Assembly: GCF_004912275.1 (NCBI RefSeq)
Contig: NZ_STGY01000016.1
Span: forward strand, 7,443-65,572
Length of the DNA: 58,130 nucleotides
Source: Glycomyces buryatensis
Lineage (GTDB): Bacteria > Actinomycetota > Actinomycetes > Mycobacteriales > Micromonosporaceae
Direction of reading: 5' to 3'
Below, piece after piece: positions 8,244 through 15,896 of the stretch. The notes under the pieces were generated by a model that was not told the DNA's origin, ran no database searches, and worked only from the letters and a program-made list of their open reading frames with translations. Position 1 is the stretch's first letter; each line of letters starts with the position of its first letter. Position numbers and translations under genes: made by a program.

Positions 8244-9705
8244 CGGCGTCTCCGGTGACGAGGGCGGCCTTGCGCTTGCGGGTGGCGACCATGATGATTA
8301 CGCCGATGATCACGGCTAGCGCGGCGGCGCCCAGGCCCCACAGGATCCAGCCGGTGCCGGTGGTGGGCAGGAACCCGCCGGAGTCGCCGTCGCCGTCGTC
8401 CCCACCGGATTTGTCGGAGGTGTCGCCGCTGCCGCCACCGGTGCACGCCTCGCCCGCGTCGGCCGAGTCGCCCACGGCCAGTTGGACTACCGCGTCGTCG
8501 GTGTACTCCTCGCCGGCGGCGGTCTTGGCGGTGAACTCGATGGTGAGCTGGTAGACCCCCGCCTCGGAGAACGTCCAGTTGCCGTGCGCGTGGGTATTGC
8601 GGGGAATCGAGACGGTCTGCGGCAGGGCCTCACCGGAGTCGAAGAGGACCTCGGCGCCGCCGAAGGTGCTGGTCAGGAACAGGGTGAAGTCGCCGGGTCC
8701 GGAGACGTCGGTGAGATTCCAGTCGACCGCGCCGGGGATGGCCTCGATGACCGTGGAGTCCTGGGTGTTCCAGCCCGGCCACACGATGTCGGACGACTGG
8801 GTCTGCGGGAGCATGTAGATGTCCTGGCCGGCCTCGCCGAGGAAGCCGTAGGCGTCGCCTTCGGGGATGGGGAACAGCGCCGAGTCGGGAATCGTGAGCA
8901 CCACATCGGACAGCTCGCGCCAGGTGGGTTCGGAGCCGGTGTCGTCCCTGATCTGGGCGGTCCATTCGCCGTCCACCAGGCGCGGGCCGATGTCGACGTG
9001 ACCCGAGCCGATCTCCACGCAGCTCGCCTCCGCCTGCCCATTGCCTTCGGCGTCACCGGAATCGGCGAGCGTGTTCTGAACCTCCGAGGCGGTGGCCTCA
9101 GCGGCCGACACGGCATAGGTGGCGCTGGCCGAGCCGGAACCGGACTGGGCGTGGCCGCCGAAGGTCGCGAGCGGCGCGTATCCGTGGCCGCTCTTCTCCT
9201 TGGCGGTGAGCTCCACGGTGTACTGACCGGGCTGGTCCACGGCGAGGACCACGACGGCCGTCGTCCCGGCCGCGAGGGTGAAGACCTGGTCGTCGGCGGT
9301 GGAGGCGAGCGGTTCGGCCACACCGGGACCGGCGAAGGTATACAGCCAGGCCTCGCCTGGACCCTCGACCTTGTCGAGCGAGACGGTCAGGTCCGCTTCG
9401 ACGTCGGTGGCGTCGAGCGTCGGGTAGGTGGCGCCGTCCTCGGTGCCGGCAACCCATACCAGGTCGCCGGGGTCGCCGAGGAACGCGAAGTCCTCGCGCT
9501 CGGGCACCAACGAAGGCACTGTGGACAACTCGGTGGGGGCGTCGATCGCCAAGCCCGAGCCGGTGGCCTCGAACTCGGCGATGCCCTCGGGTTCAGCGCT
9601 CTGGGCCGATGCCGGGCTTGCCACGGCCAGCGCGACCGCGGCGACCAGGGCTGCGGTAACGACCGCGGGCAGGGCCGCGGTCAGTGGGCGGACGGGGGTG
9701 TTCAT
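8233..9705 (-). CDS. LPXTG-anchored surface repeat protein of the anchored-repeat ABC transporter
   Basis: A 490-residue cell-wall protein (TIGR03773-like). It has an N-terminal signal peptide (to about residue 35, ending in ASPASAQ) and one degenerate repeat (about 50-200). A canonical choice-of-anchor M repeat follows (about 235-415) with GHVD, FLGEAGQDIYMLPQTQ, WPGWNTQ and HAHGNWTFSEAGVYQL. At the C-terminus is a sortase signal: LPTTG (about 446-450), a hydrophobic stretch and an RKRK tail. The first repeat lacks the GHxD and HxHxNW histidines. The ATG at 9705 shares ATGA with the stop of the binding-protein gene. The protein is covalently wall-bound if a sortase is present; none is encoded in this window. 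A surface metal-relay role is inferred, not shown. Confidence 0.88.
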   Translation of the reverse strand: MNTPVRPLTAALPAVVTAALVAAVALAVASPASAQSAEPEGIAEFEATGSGLAIDAPTELSTVPSLVPEREDFAFLGDPGDLVWVAGTEDGATYPTLDATDVEADLTVSLDKVEGPGEAWLYTFAGPGVAEPLASTADDQVFTLAAGTTAVVVLAVDQPGQYTVELTAKEKSGHGYAPLATFGGHAQSGSGSASATYAVSAAEATASEVQNTLADSGDAEGNGQAEASCVEIGSGHVDIGPRLVDGEWTAQIRDDTGSEPTWRELSDVVLTIPDSALFPIPEGDAYGFLGEAGQDIYMLPQTQSSDIVWPGWNTQDSTVIEAIPGAVDWNLTDVSGPGDFTLFLTSTFGGAEVLFDSGEALPQTVSIPRNTHAHGNWTFSEAGVYQLTIEFTAKTAAGEEYTDDAVVQLAVGDSADAGEACTGGGSGDTSDKSGGDDGDGDSGGFLPTTGTGWILWGLGAAALAVIIGVIIMVATRKRKAALVTGDADAS

Positions 9706-11204
9706 GCTGCGCCTCCCAGGCAGCGGCTCAGCTCGGAAGCGTTCTGCCGCATCATGTCGATGTAGGTCGGGGATTCTTGCGGTAGGGCGTCGCCGTGCAG
9801 GGTGCACACGTCGACGCCTTGGTCTTCGGCGACTTGGCTCAGGACGGCGGCCCTGGCGTGGAGGTTGGGCTCGACGAACACGGCGTTGACGTCGAGGTCG
9901 GCGATGGTCTCGGTGAGGGTCTCGACCTGCTGGGCGCTGGGTTCGGCGGCGGGGTTGGGGACGACGAAGCCGGCGACCTGCATCCCATAGGCGTCGGCGA
10001 GGTAGCCGAAGGCGTCGTGGGTGGTGACCAGTTGCCGGTCGGCCTCGGGGATCGTCGCGATCGTCTCGGCCACTTCGGCATCGAGCGCCTGGAGCGCTTC
10101 TATGTAGGAGTCGCGATTGGACTCGTAGGTGTCGCGGCCCTCCGGGTCGGCCTCGGAGAGGGCGTCCGAGATGAGTTCGACGGAGGCGACGGCATTGGCG
10201 ACGTCCTGCCAGATGTGCGGGTCGATCTCGCCGTGGACGTGCTTGCCGAGGACGGCCTGCGGGAGCTGGTAGATGTCGGCGCCGGCCTCGCCGAGGAACG
10301 CGAAGGGCTCCTCGGCCGGGATCTGCTCGATGGAGCGGGTGGGGACGTCGATCACGACGTCCTCGGGGGCGAGGTCACCGCGTTCGTCGTCGCGGACGAC
10401 GAAGCCGCCGGTGTCCAGGTCGACGGTGAGGTCGGTGTGGCCGTCGTCCAGGACGGTCGCGCCCTCGTCGACGTCGCGCGGGTTGATGCCGACCGCGAAG
10501 GTGTAGGTGGTCTCGCCGGCCTCGGTGGTCTTCCCGTCGTCGGTGAGGGTGGCCGCGGTGGTGAGCTCGTAGACCCCGGGTTCGGTGAAGGTCCAGTTGA
10601 CGTGGGTGTGGGCGTTGGGCGGCAGGGTGATCGAGTCGCCGTCAAGTCCGTCGGCGGTGTTCCAGTAGATCTCGGGCTGCCCGAAGGCGTCGGTGAGGAA
10701 CATGGTCACGTCGCCGGGACCGGTGGCCTCGACCAGGTCGATGTCGATCTCGGCGGTCCGGTCGACGGTCTCGCCGCGCACCCCGAAGCCGAGCCAGATG
10801 ACGTCCAGTCCGACGTCCTCGACCAGCGGGATGAGCTTGGCGCCGTATGGTTCGGCGTTCTCGGCGAGGGAGAGGTTGGGGACGTCTTCGGGCACATTGG
10901 AGTCGAAGAGTTTGATGAGGGCGTGCTCTTCGAGGAGGAGGTGGTTGGTGAGGGCGAGCTCGGACCCGGCGACCTTGGTGGCGTCGGTGGGGCTCGGCTC
11001 GTAGGAGTGGGGGTCGCCGCCGGGCGGGACGATGGAGGTGACGGTGACGCGGTCGCCGCCGAGGTTGGCGACCCAGTCGGCGATGATCTCGGTGGTGACG
11101 ACGACATTGAGGTCGCCGTCGTCCGCGGCCGAGGCGGTGCAACCGGCCAGGGCCAGGGACGCGACCACCGCGGCGGCCGAAATGGCGGTCAGGGTTCGTT
11201 TCAT
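9702..11204 (-). CDS. Metal-type substrate-binding lipoprotein with an inserted surface-repeat domain
   Basis: A 500-residue lipoprotein (lipobox LALAGC, Cys22) of the ZnuA/cluster A-I class, TIGR03772-like. Metal-ligand candidates of the binding fold are GDPHSYEPSP (His66), HGEIDPHIW (His324, His330), a Glu in VFVEPN, and an Asp near the C-terminus (LHGDALP). Residues ~128-318 are an insertion of choice-of-anchor M repeat sequence. It appears in permuted order: first the second half of a repeat (WLGFG, HTHVNWTFTEPGVYEL, 199-214), then the first half of the next (GHTD 255-258, FAFLGEAGADIYQLPQ). ATGA overlaps join it to the genes on both sides. Zinc or manganese is the likeliest ligand by family; the ligand is not proven. 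Confidence 0.9.
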   Translation of the reverse strand: MKRTLTAISAAAVVASLALAGCTASAADDGDLNVVVTTEIIADWVANLGGDRVTVTSIVPPGGDPHSYEPSPTDATKVAGSELALTNHLLLEEHALIKLFDSNVPEDVPNLSLAENAEPYGAKLIPLVEDVGLDVIWLGFGVRGETVDRTAEIDIDLVEATGPGDVTMFLTDAFGQPEIYWNTADGLDGDSITLPPNAHTHVNWTFTEPGVYELTTAATLTDDGKTTEAGETTYTFAVGINPRDVDEGATVLDDGHTDLTVDLDTGGFVVRDDERGDLAPEDVVIDVPTRSIEQIPAEEPFAFLGEAGADIYQLPQAVLGKHVHGEIDPHIWQDVANAVASVELISDALSEADPEGRDTYESNRDSYIEALQALDAEVAETIATIPEADRQLVTTHDAFGYLADAYGMQVAGFVVPNPAAEPSAQQVETLTETIADLDVNAVFVEPNLHARAAVLSQVAEDQGVDVCTLHGDALPQESPTYIDMMRQNASELSRCLGGAA

Positions 11205-12334
11205 GATCCGGTGGGTTCCTTCTCGGAATCGGGGTCGACATCGACCTTCGGCCCGGCTTCAGGGTCGGACTCGGACTCGAGGTCCAGCTCCGAATCGGCT
11301 TCGGTCTCCGGCTTGGGCTCCGGCGTCGAAGCCACCTCGCTCGCCTTGCGCCGCTTGCGCTTCCGAACCTTCACCGCGATCCACACGATGAGCCCCAGCG
11401 CGGCGAGTACGGCCGCCTGCGGCCACGGCGGTGCCCACAGCGATTCCTCGACCGAGCCGGACGACAGCCGGGTCTCGGCGTCGGCCTCGTTCACCGCCTT
11501 GGGTATCACGATGAGTTCGACGTCGAGTCGCAGCAGCGGCCAGATCCGTTCGAGCTCCGCGGTCCCGGTGAAGGTGTCGCCGGGGAGGATCTGCGGCAGC
11601 TCGGCCACGGGGATCTCGCGCTCGAAGATCCCCCAAGGCCCGCCCACGCGCGCAACCAGATCGCCCGCGAGGCGCACGTTCCCGGTGTTCTCCACCTCGT
11701 ATTCGAAGCTGAGGTCGCCGGGCTCGATCGGGTTGACCTCGTAGTGGTAGGTCTCCTCATCGATCTCCGGCTCCAGTTTCGGGGCGAGCTCGCCGGAGAC
11801 GCGCAGGTGGATGCGGGCACCGACGCGTCGCTCCACGGTGAACTCATTGCCGCCCTCCTCGCCGGTCTCGGACACGGCCGCGACGATCCCTCCGACGTGG
11901 TCACCGGGGGTCGCGTTGGGCGGCACCAAGATCGCGAAGGGCACGTCCACTCGGGTCTCAGGCTCGATCGTCAGCTCGGTCTCGTTGAAGCCCACCCAGG
12001 TGCCGACGTCCTCCGGCGCCTGGTCGCTCGGCAGCAGGTCGAAGGTGCCCGCGGCGGTCGTGTACGCATCGGAGGCGTAGACGGTGACGGTCAGCGGCTC
12101 GGCGGCGAAGTTCGAGATGCCGACGAAGTCGATGAGGGTCTCGCCGGGATCCAGCTCGTAGTCGAAGGCGGCCCGGCCGTCCGGTCCGTCCTGACTGGAG
12201 GGCGTGACGCCCCAGGTGACGGCTGCCGACTCCGCTTCCTCCTCGGGATCTTGGGCGGAGGCGGGCACGGCGACGAGCGAGGTCAGCGAGGCGGCGGCCA
12301 GGGCGGCGGCGATTCGGTGCAGGTTGGTGCTCAC
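11201..12334 (-). CDS. DUF916-like (WxL-interacting type) membrane-anchored surface protein
   Basis: A 377-residue protein with a signal peptide (MSTNLHRIAAALAAASLTSLVAV... to about residue 27). Two beta-sandwich domains follow that resemble the DUF916/DUF3324 pair of WxL-interacting proteins (AAVTWGVTPSSQDGPDGRAAFDYELDPGET, NFAAEPLTVTVYASDAYTT; later DLSFEYEVENTGNVRLAG). A transmembrane helix (about 297-315) is followed by KVRKRKRRK and a ~50-residue acidic tail rich in Asp/Glu/Pro. In Firmicutes such proteins hold WxL proteins at the cell surface. Here the likely partner is the WxL-like C-terminal domain of the first gene in the operon. Its stop overlaps the binding-protein ATG (ATGA). Homology is by pattern; a profile search is needed for the DUF3324 half. 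Confidence 0.75.
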   Translation of the reverse strand: MSTNLHRIAAALAAASLTSLVAVPASAQDPEEEAESAAVTWGVTPSSQDGPDGRAAFDYELDPGETLIDFVGISNFAAEPLTVTVYASDAYTTAAGTFDLLPSDQAPEDVGTWVGFNETELTIEPETRVDVPFAILVPPNATPGDHVGGIVAAVSETGEEGGNEFTVERRVGARIHLRVSGELAPKLEPEIDEETYHYEVNPIEPGDLSFEYEVENTGNVRLAGDLVARVGGPWGIFEREIPVAELPQILPGDTFTGTAELERIWPLLRLDVELIVIPKAVNEADAETRLSSGSVEESLWAPPWPQAAVLAALGLIVWIAVKVRKRKRRKASEVASTPEPKPETEADSELDLESESDPEAGPKVDVDPDSEKEPTGS

Positions 12335-12358
12335 GGGGGTCTCTCGTGTGGCGCTTGG

Positions 12359-12390
12359 GCGGGGCGGCCTTTGCAGGAAGACCGCCCCGC
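12359..12390. terminator. Hairpin between two surface-repeat genes and the DUF916-like gene
   Basis: The stem GCGGGGCGG/CCGCCCCGC (12359-12367 and 12382-12390) extends inward by CTT/AAG past one mismatch. There is no T-tract on either strand. It lies in the only gap above 30 bp inside the operon and fits an attenuator or mRNA-stabilising stem rather than a full stop. Confidence 0.45.
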
Positions 12391-12415
12391 ATGGGGAGTG
12401 GATAAGGCCTTTTGG

Positions 12416-13063
12416 TTATGCGCCACCGACGTCGAAGGTGTAGGTGACCGGGGCGGAGGTGACGGCGCCGTCCGTGGCGTGGGTGCCGCTGACCTGGAAG
12501 GTCAACTGGTAGGAGCCGGGGGCGGTGAACGACCACTGCGGGTGGTGGTGCGATTCGGTGACGGCGGTTCCGCCTGGGTCGCAGGCGGAGTCGGAGGAGA
12601 GGCGGACGTTCACCACGCCGGCGGAGGCCGGGTCGTAGACGGAGACGCTGCCGCCCGCCGGGGTGACCGCATTGACCAGCTCGAGCTGGAGCCTGCCGCC
12701 GAAGTCCGACAGGGCCATGTCCTGCGTGCTCCAGCCGGCCCAGATGCGACCGGCGGTCTCCAGGCGCGGGAGCACCCAGATCCGGTCGCCCGAGGCGCCG
12801 ACGCAGTTGATCGTCGAGCCGAGGGTGACCTGGTGGTTGTCATTGACGTCGAAGACGACCTCGGCCGGGTCGTAGACGGCCGCCGCGGCGTGGTCCTCGA
12901 CATTGATGTCGAGGGCGTTGGCGGCGTCGTCATAGGTGAACGACAGCGCGTCGATGTGGCCCTGGGAGATCGTGACCGTCTGCGCCGCAGCGGGACCCGC
13001 GACCAGGATCGCCGCGGCCGTGGCGATGAGCGCCGCCGTGGCCCTGAAGATGTGAGTACGCAT
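12416..13063 (-). CDS. Secreted choice-of-anchor M repeat protein, single domain
   Basis: A 215-residue secreted protein. The signal peptide runs to about residue 27 (AGPAAAQ) and one repeat fills the rest. The repeat has GHID at the start, RIWVLPRLETAGRIWAGWSTQD in the middle, and SHHHPQWSFTAPGSYQL near the end, where the HxHxNW motif of its paralogues is varied to HHHPQW. Two cysteines (in INCVGAS and DSACDPG) may form a disulfide. There is no LPXTG, WxL-like or transmembrane segment, so it is either soluble or bound by partner proteins. Three bp separate it from the upstream paralogue. Confidence 0.83.
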   Translation of the reverse strand: MRTHIFRATAALIATAAAILVAGPAAAQTVTISQGHIDALSFTYDDAANALDINVEDHAAAAVYDPAEVVFDVNDNHQVTLGSTINCVGASGDRIWVLPRLETAGRIWAGWSTQDMALSDFGGRLQLELVNAVTPAGGSVSVYDPASAGVVNVRLSSDSACDPGGTAVTESHHHPQWSFTAPGSYQLTFQVSGTHATDGAVTSAPVTYTFDVGGA

Positions 13064-13066
13064 GGG

Positions 13067-13723
13067 CTACGCCTGGACCCAGAAGCAGTAGTCGACCTCG
13101 CCGGTCGAGACCGTCTCGCCGGTGGCGGCGTCGACGCCCTCGGCCTCGACGGTCAGCTGGTAGGCGCCGGGCTCGGAGAACGCCCAGTTCAGGTGGCCGT
13201 GGCTGGCGGCGCCGACATCCCAGGAGCCGGCGCCCGCGTCGGAGTCGAAGAGCACGTCCGGGGTGCCGAAGCCGTCCACGGTGTACAGGTCGACGTCGCC
13301 CCGGCCGGAGGCGTCGTGGACGGTGATGGTGAGCGTGTCGTCAGCGAAGTCGCCGGCGGCGATCTCCTCGGTTCCCCAGCCCGCGAACAGGACGCCCTCG
13401 ACATGGGTGTCCGAGAGGAGCCACATCTCGTCGCCCTCCTCGCCGAGGAAGTCGTATTCAGCGCCGGCGGGGACGGTCGTCTTGGACTCGGGGACGGCGG
13501 CGAGGACGACCTCGGAGGGGGCGTACTCGGTGGCGGTTTCCTCGTCGTGGACGTGGAGGTCGAGCTCGCCGTTCTCGTAGGCGAGGCCGAAGACGTCGAC
13601 GTGGCCCTGGTCGAGGACGGTGAAGGTGCCGGAGGTTTCCTGGGACGCGGCGGGGGCGGCTACGACCGCTAGGACGGCGGCCGCGGCAGCCGCGACGGTG
13701 GAGTATTTCGCGATGGTGCGCAA
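13067..13723 (-). CDS. Secreted choice-of-anchor M repeat protein, single domain
   Basis: A 218-residue secreted protein with a signal peptide to about residue 27 (APAASQ) and one canonical surface repeat. The motifs run in order: GHVD (40-43), YDFLGEEGDEMWLLSDTHVEGVLFAGWGTEE, VDGFGTPDVLFDSD, and HGHLNWAFSEPGAYQL. It has no anchor of its own. It is the second gene of the operon, 20 bp after the two-repeat/WxL-like gene. The conserved GHxD and HxHxNW histidines make metal binding a reasonable guess, given the metal-type transporter downstream. Function is otherwise unknown. Confidence 0.85.
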   Translation of the reverse strand: MRTIAKYSTVAAAAAAVLAVVAAPAASQETSGTFTVLDQGHVDVFGLAYENGELDLHVHDEETATEYAPSEVVLAAVPESKTTVPAGAEYDFLGEEGDEMWLLSDTHVEGVLFAGWGTEEIAAGDFADDTLTITVHDASGRGDVDLYTVDGFGTPDVLFDSDAGAGSWDVGAASHGHLNWAFSEPGAYQLTVEAEGVDAATGETVSTGEVDYCFWVQA

Positions 13724-13743
13724 GGGAGTTCCTTTTCTATTGT

Positions 13744-15630
13744 CTAAATTGCGGTGAAGGTGACGAGCGCGGTGTAGGTCCCGGACTCGACGTCGGTGGG
13801 GAGGTCCAGCCGCAAGTCGGCGTCCAGCACGGCCGTGCCGTTGCCGTTTCCGGCGGAGGCGGAGGCGAGGAGCTGGGAGACGCTCAGGCCCTGGCCGCCG
13901 TCGAGGAGGCCGTCCACGGAGGGCCCGGGGCTCACCTCCTGGGAGTCCCCTGTGGAGGAGATTCCGGGGGTCCAGGAGAGGTGGCCGCCGTCGAAGGCGT
14001 AGTCGCCGGAGGAGAAGTTCCCGACCTGGCCGGAGGCGTTCCAGCCCGGGTCGGCGGTGCGGGTGTCGGTCACGGTGACCGGACGCAGGCCGCCGGTGGA
14101 GGTCCAGCGGGTCGCGGTGTTGTTCAGGGTCGCCGCACCGAGATCGACATTGCGGTCGTTCGGATCGACGCTGAGGATGAGGCCGCCATTGTCGGCGTCG
14201 ATGGTGGCGGTGATGACCTGTGTGTTCTCCAGGGCGGGGCTGCCCGGGTCGCCGTCGTCTCCATCTCCGTCTCCATCGTCGTCGCCGTCATCCCCGTCAT
14301 CCCCGTCGTCGGCGGGCCATTCGTCCACGACGAACACGTAGGTCTCGGGGTCGGAGGCGACCTCGGTCCCGTCGACCAGGGTGGCCTCGGCCTGCCAGGT
14401 GAGGCTGTAGACGCCCGGTTCGGTGAAGTACCAGTTGGTGTGGGCGTGGGTCTTGGTGCCGGTCGTGATCGTCTGCGGCAGTGACTGTTCGGTGTCGACC
14501 TGCACGTTGGCGGCGCCGAAGCCGTCGACCTGCATCATGACGAGGTCGCCAGGGCCGGAAAGGCCGGTCATGGTGAGGTCCAGTGCCTCGTCGGCGAGGA
14601 CGCCCTTGCCGATGGTCTCGGTGCTCCAGCCGGCGAAGAGGATGCCCTGCATGTCGGTGTCGGGTAGCCACCAGACCTCGTCGCCGGCCTCGCCGAGGTG
14701 CTGCCAGTCGTAGGGCATGTCCGAGCCGAGGGTGATCTTCGATTCGGGGACGGCGTGGAAGGCGATGTCGTCGGGGTCGCGGTAGGCGGTGGTGCCCGAG
14801 TGGAGCCTGGTGTCGTCCTTGGTCTGGAGGGTGAGGTCCTGGCCGTCGAGGTGAGCGGAGAAGACGTCGACGTGGCCCTCGTCGAGCACCAGGCGGTCGG
14901 TCAGATCGGGCGCGGCCGGGTCCGTTGGGTCGGTTGGGTCAGGGTCGGAGCCTGAAGGCAGTTCGCCGACCTGCCAGCGGTAGTCGACGTTCCCGGTCGA
15001 GACCTCGGTGCCGTCGGCGAGGGTGCCACTGACCTCCCAGGTGAGGGTGTAGGAACCGGTCGCGGTGAAGCCCCAGTAGGAGTGGACGTGGGCGGGGACA
15101 TTGACATTGATGGCGTCGGCGAGGCCGTCGCGGGAGTTGAAGGTGACGTTCGGTGCGCCGAAGGTCCCAACCGACCACAGGATGACCTCACCGGGGCCGG
15201 AGACGGAGGTCAGGCTCATCGAGACCTGGTCGTTCTTGAACTGGCCCTTGGACAGAGGCTCGGTGCTCCAGCCGGGCCAGAGCAGGTCGGCGTCCTGGGT
15301 CAGGGGCAGCATCCACACGGGGTCGCCGACGTCGCCGAGGAAGGACCAGTCGTCGCCGGGGGGAATGGGGGTCTCGGCCTCGGGGAGGACCTGGAAGAGG
15401 ACATCGTCGGGGTCGCGGTAGACCGGGGAGTCGCCGGTGTCGTCCTTGACGCGGAGGCCGAGTTCGCCGTTCTCGTAGTAGGTCTGCATGGCGTCGGTGT
15501 GGCCGATGGAGAGGACGGTGCGGCCGTCGTGGGTGGCGGCCTGCGCGGCTGGAGCCGGGGCGGCCAGGGTGGCGAGGAGAGCCGCGGCGGCCAGCGCGAG
15601 GCCGTGCCGCCGGAGGCGGGTGGTGGTCAT
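13744..15630 (-). CDS. Surface protein with two choice-of-anchor M repeats and a C-terminal WxL-like domain
   Basis: A 628-residue secreted protein and the first gene of the operon. The signal peptide ends near AAQAA (residue 32). Repeat 1 has GHTD (43-46) and HVHSYW (181-186). A Pro/Asp/Thr linker (226-242) leads to repeat 2 with GHVD (252-255) and HAHTNW (395-400). An Asp/Gly-rich linker (439-465) follows. Residues ~468-628 look like a WxL-type beta domain (RPVTVTDTRTADPGW, GNFSSGDYAF, then LPTDVESGTYTALVTF), although the terminal WxL tripeptide itself is absent. The ATG at 15630 has AGGACC upstream; longer in-frame starts exist but would cross the promoter. The WxL-like part probably docks to the DUF916-like protein or peptidoglycan. 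Confidence 0.85.
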   Translation of the reverse strand: MTTTRLRRHGLALAAAALLATLAAPAPAAQAATHDGRTVLSIGHTDAMQTYYENGELGLRVKDDTGDSPVYRDPDDVLFQVLPEAETPIPPGDDWSFLGDVGDPVWMLPLTQDADLLWPGWSTEPLSKGQFKNDQVSMSLTSVSGPGEVILWSVGTFGAPNVTFNSRDGLADAINVNVPAHVHSYWGFTATGSYTLTWEVSGTLADGTEVSTGNVDYRWQVGELPSGSDPDPTDPTDPAAPDLTDRLVLDEGHVDVFSAHLDGQDLTLQTKDDTRLHSGTTAYRDPDDIAFHAVPESKITLGSDMPYDWQHLGEAGDEVWWLPDTDMQGILFAGWSTETIGKGVLADEALDLTMTGLSGPGDLVMMQVDGFGAANVQVDTEQSLPQTITTGTKTHAHTNWYFTEPGVYSLTWQAEATLVDGTEVASDPETYVFVVDEWPADDGDDGDDGDDDGDGDGDDGDPGSPALENTQVITATIDADNGGLILSVDPNDRNVDLGAATLNNTATRWTSTGGLRPVTVTDTRTADPGWNASGQVGNFSSGDYAFDGGHLSWTPGISSTGDSQEVSPGPSVDGLLDGGQGLSVSQLLASASAGNGNGTAVLDADLRLDLPTDVESGTYTALVTFTAI

Positions 15631-15673
15631 CGGGGGTCCTTCACGGTCGGGGGGCGGGGGAGCCAATGTGTAC

Positions 15674-15703
15674 ATGATAATGGCATTCATTTCCATTAAG
15701 CAA
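15674..15703 (-). promoter_or_regulatory. Promoter of the surface-repeat operon overlapped by a Zur-like element
   Basis: On the minus strand TTGCTT (15703-15698) and TATCAT (15679-15674) are 18 bp apart, giving a 5' leader of about 37 nt before the ATG at 15630. Between them, on the plus strand, lies TGATAATGGCATTCA (15675-15689), which matches 11 of 15 bases of the actinobacterial Zur box TGAAAATGATTTTCA. It sits inside a second inverted repeat, TAATGG-N9-CCATTA (15678-15698). Zinc control would suit the metal transporter in this operon. The match is suggestive only. Confidence 0.45.
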
Positions 15704-15738
15704 CCCTGAAGGACCTTTTGGGATGGTGAGGTGAAATA

Positions 15739-15770
15739 CCGAGCGGATGCGCATGTGCGCATCCGCTCGG
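15739..15770. repeat. Perfect 15-bp palindrome between cydB and the surface-repeat operon
   Basis: The arms CCGAGCGGATGCGCA (15739-15753) and TGCGCATCCGCTCGG (15756-15770) are exact inverses around TG. No T-run follows on either strand. It may terminate cydAB transcription or form a protein-binding or extrusion site; the sequence does not decide. Confidence 0.5.
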
Positions 15771-15825
15771 GAAGGAAGACAAGGAAAGCGGGTTACGGGT
15801 GGTGGACGGGGTGGCACGTTGCGGC

Positions 15826-15847
15826 CCCCGCGGTCGGGCGTGTCGCG
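15826..15847. repeat. 22-nt dispersed repeat, copy 1
   Basis: The 22 bases from 15826 (core GCGGTCGGGCGTGTCGCG) are identical to 45097-45118, and both are preceded by CACGT within 5-10 bp. Both copies lie in non-coding DNA. Origin and role are unknown. Confidence 0.5.
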
Positions 15848-15896
15848 CGTGAAGACCCCCAGATTCAACGGTGCTCTAGGGGTGCGACGTTTTCTG

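Noticed and set aside
9795..13672. Two plus-strand frames of more than 640 codons each across the surface-repeat genes
   Set aside because: They are antisense shadows caused by high GC3; the minus strand has recognised domains, signal peptides and coupled starts.
14261..14312. Short direct repeats resembling a CRISPR or satellite
   Set aside because: They are codons of the Asp/Gly-rich linker in the two-repeat surface protein.
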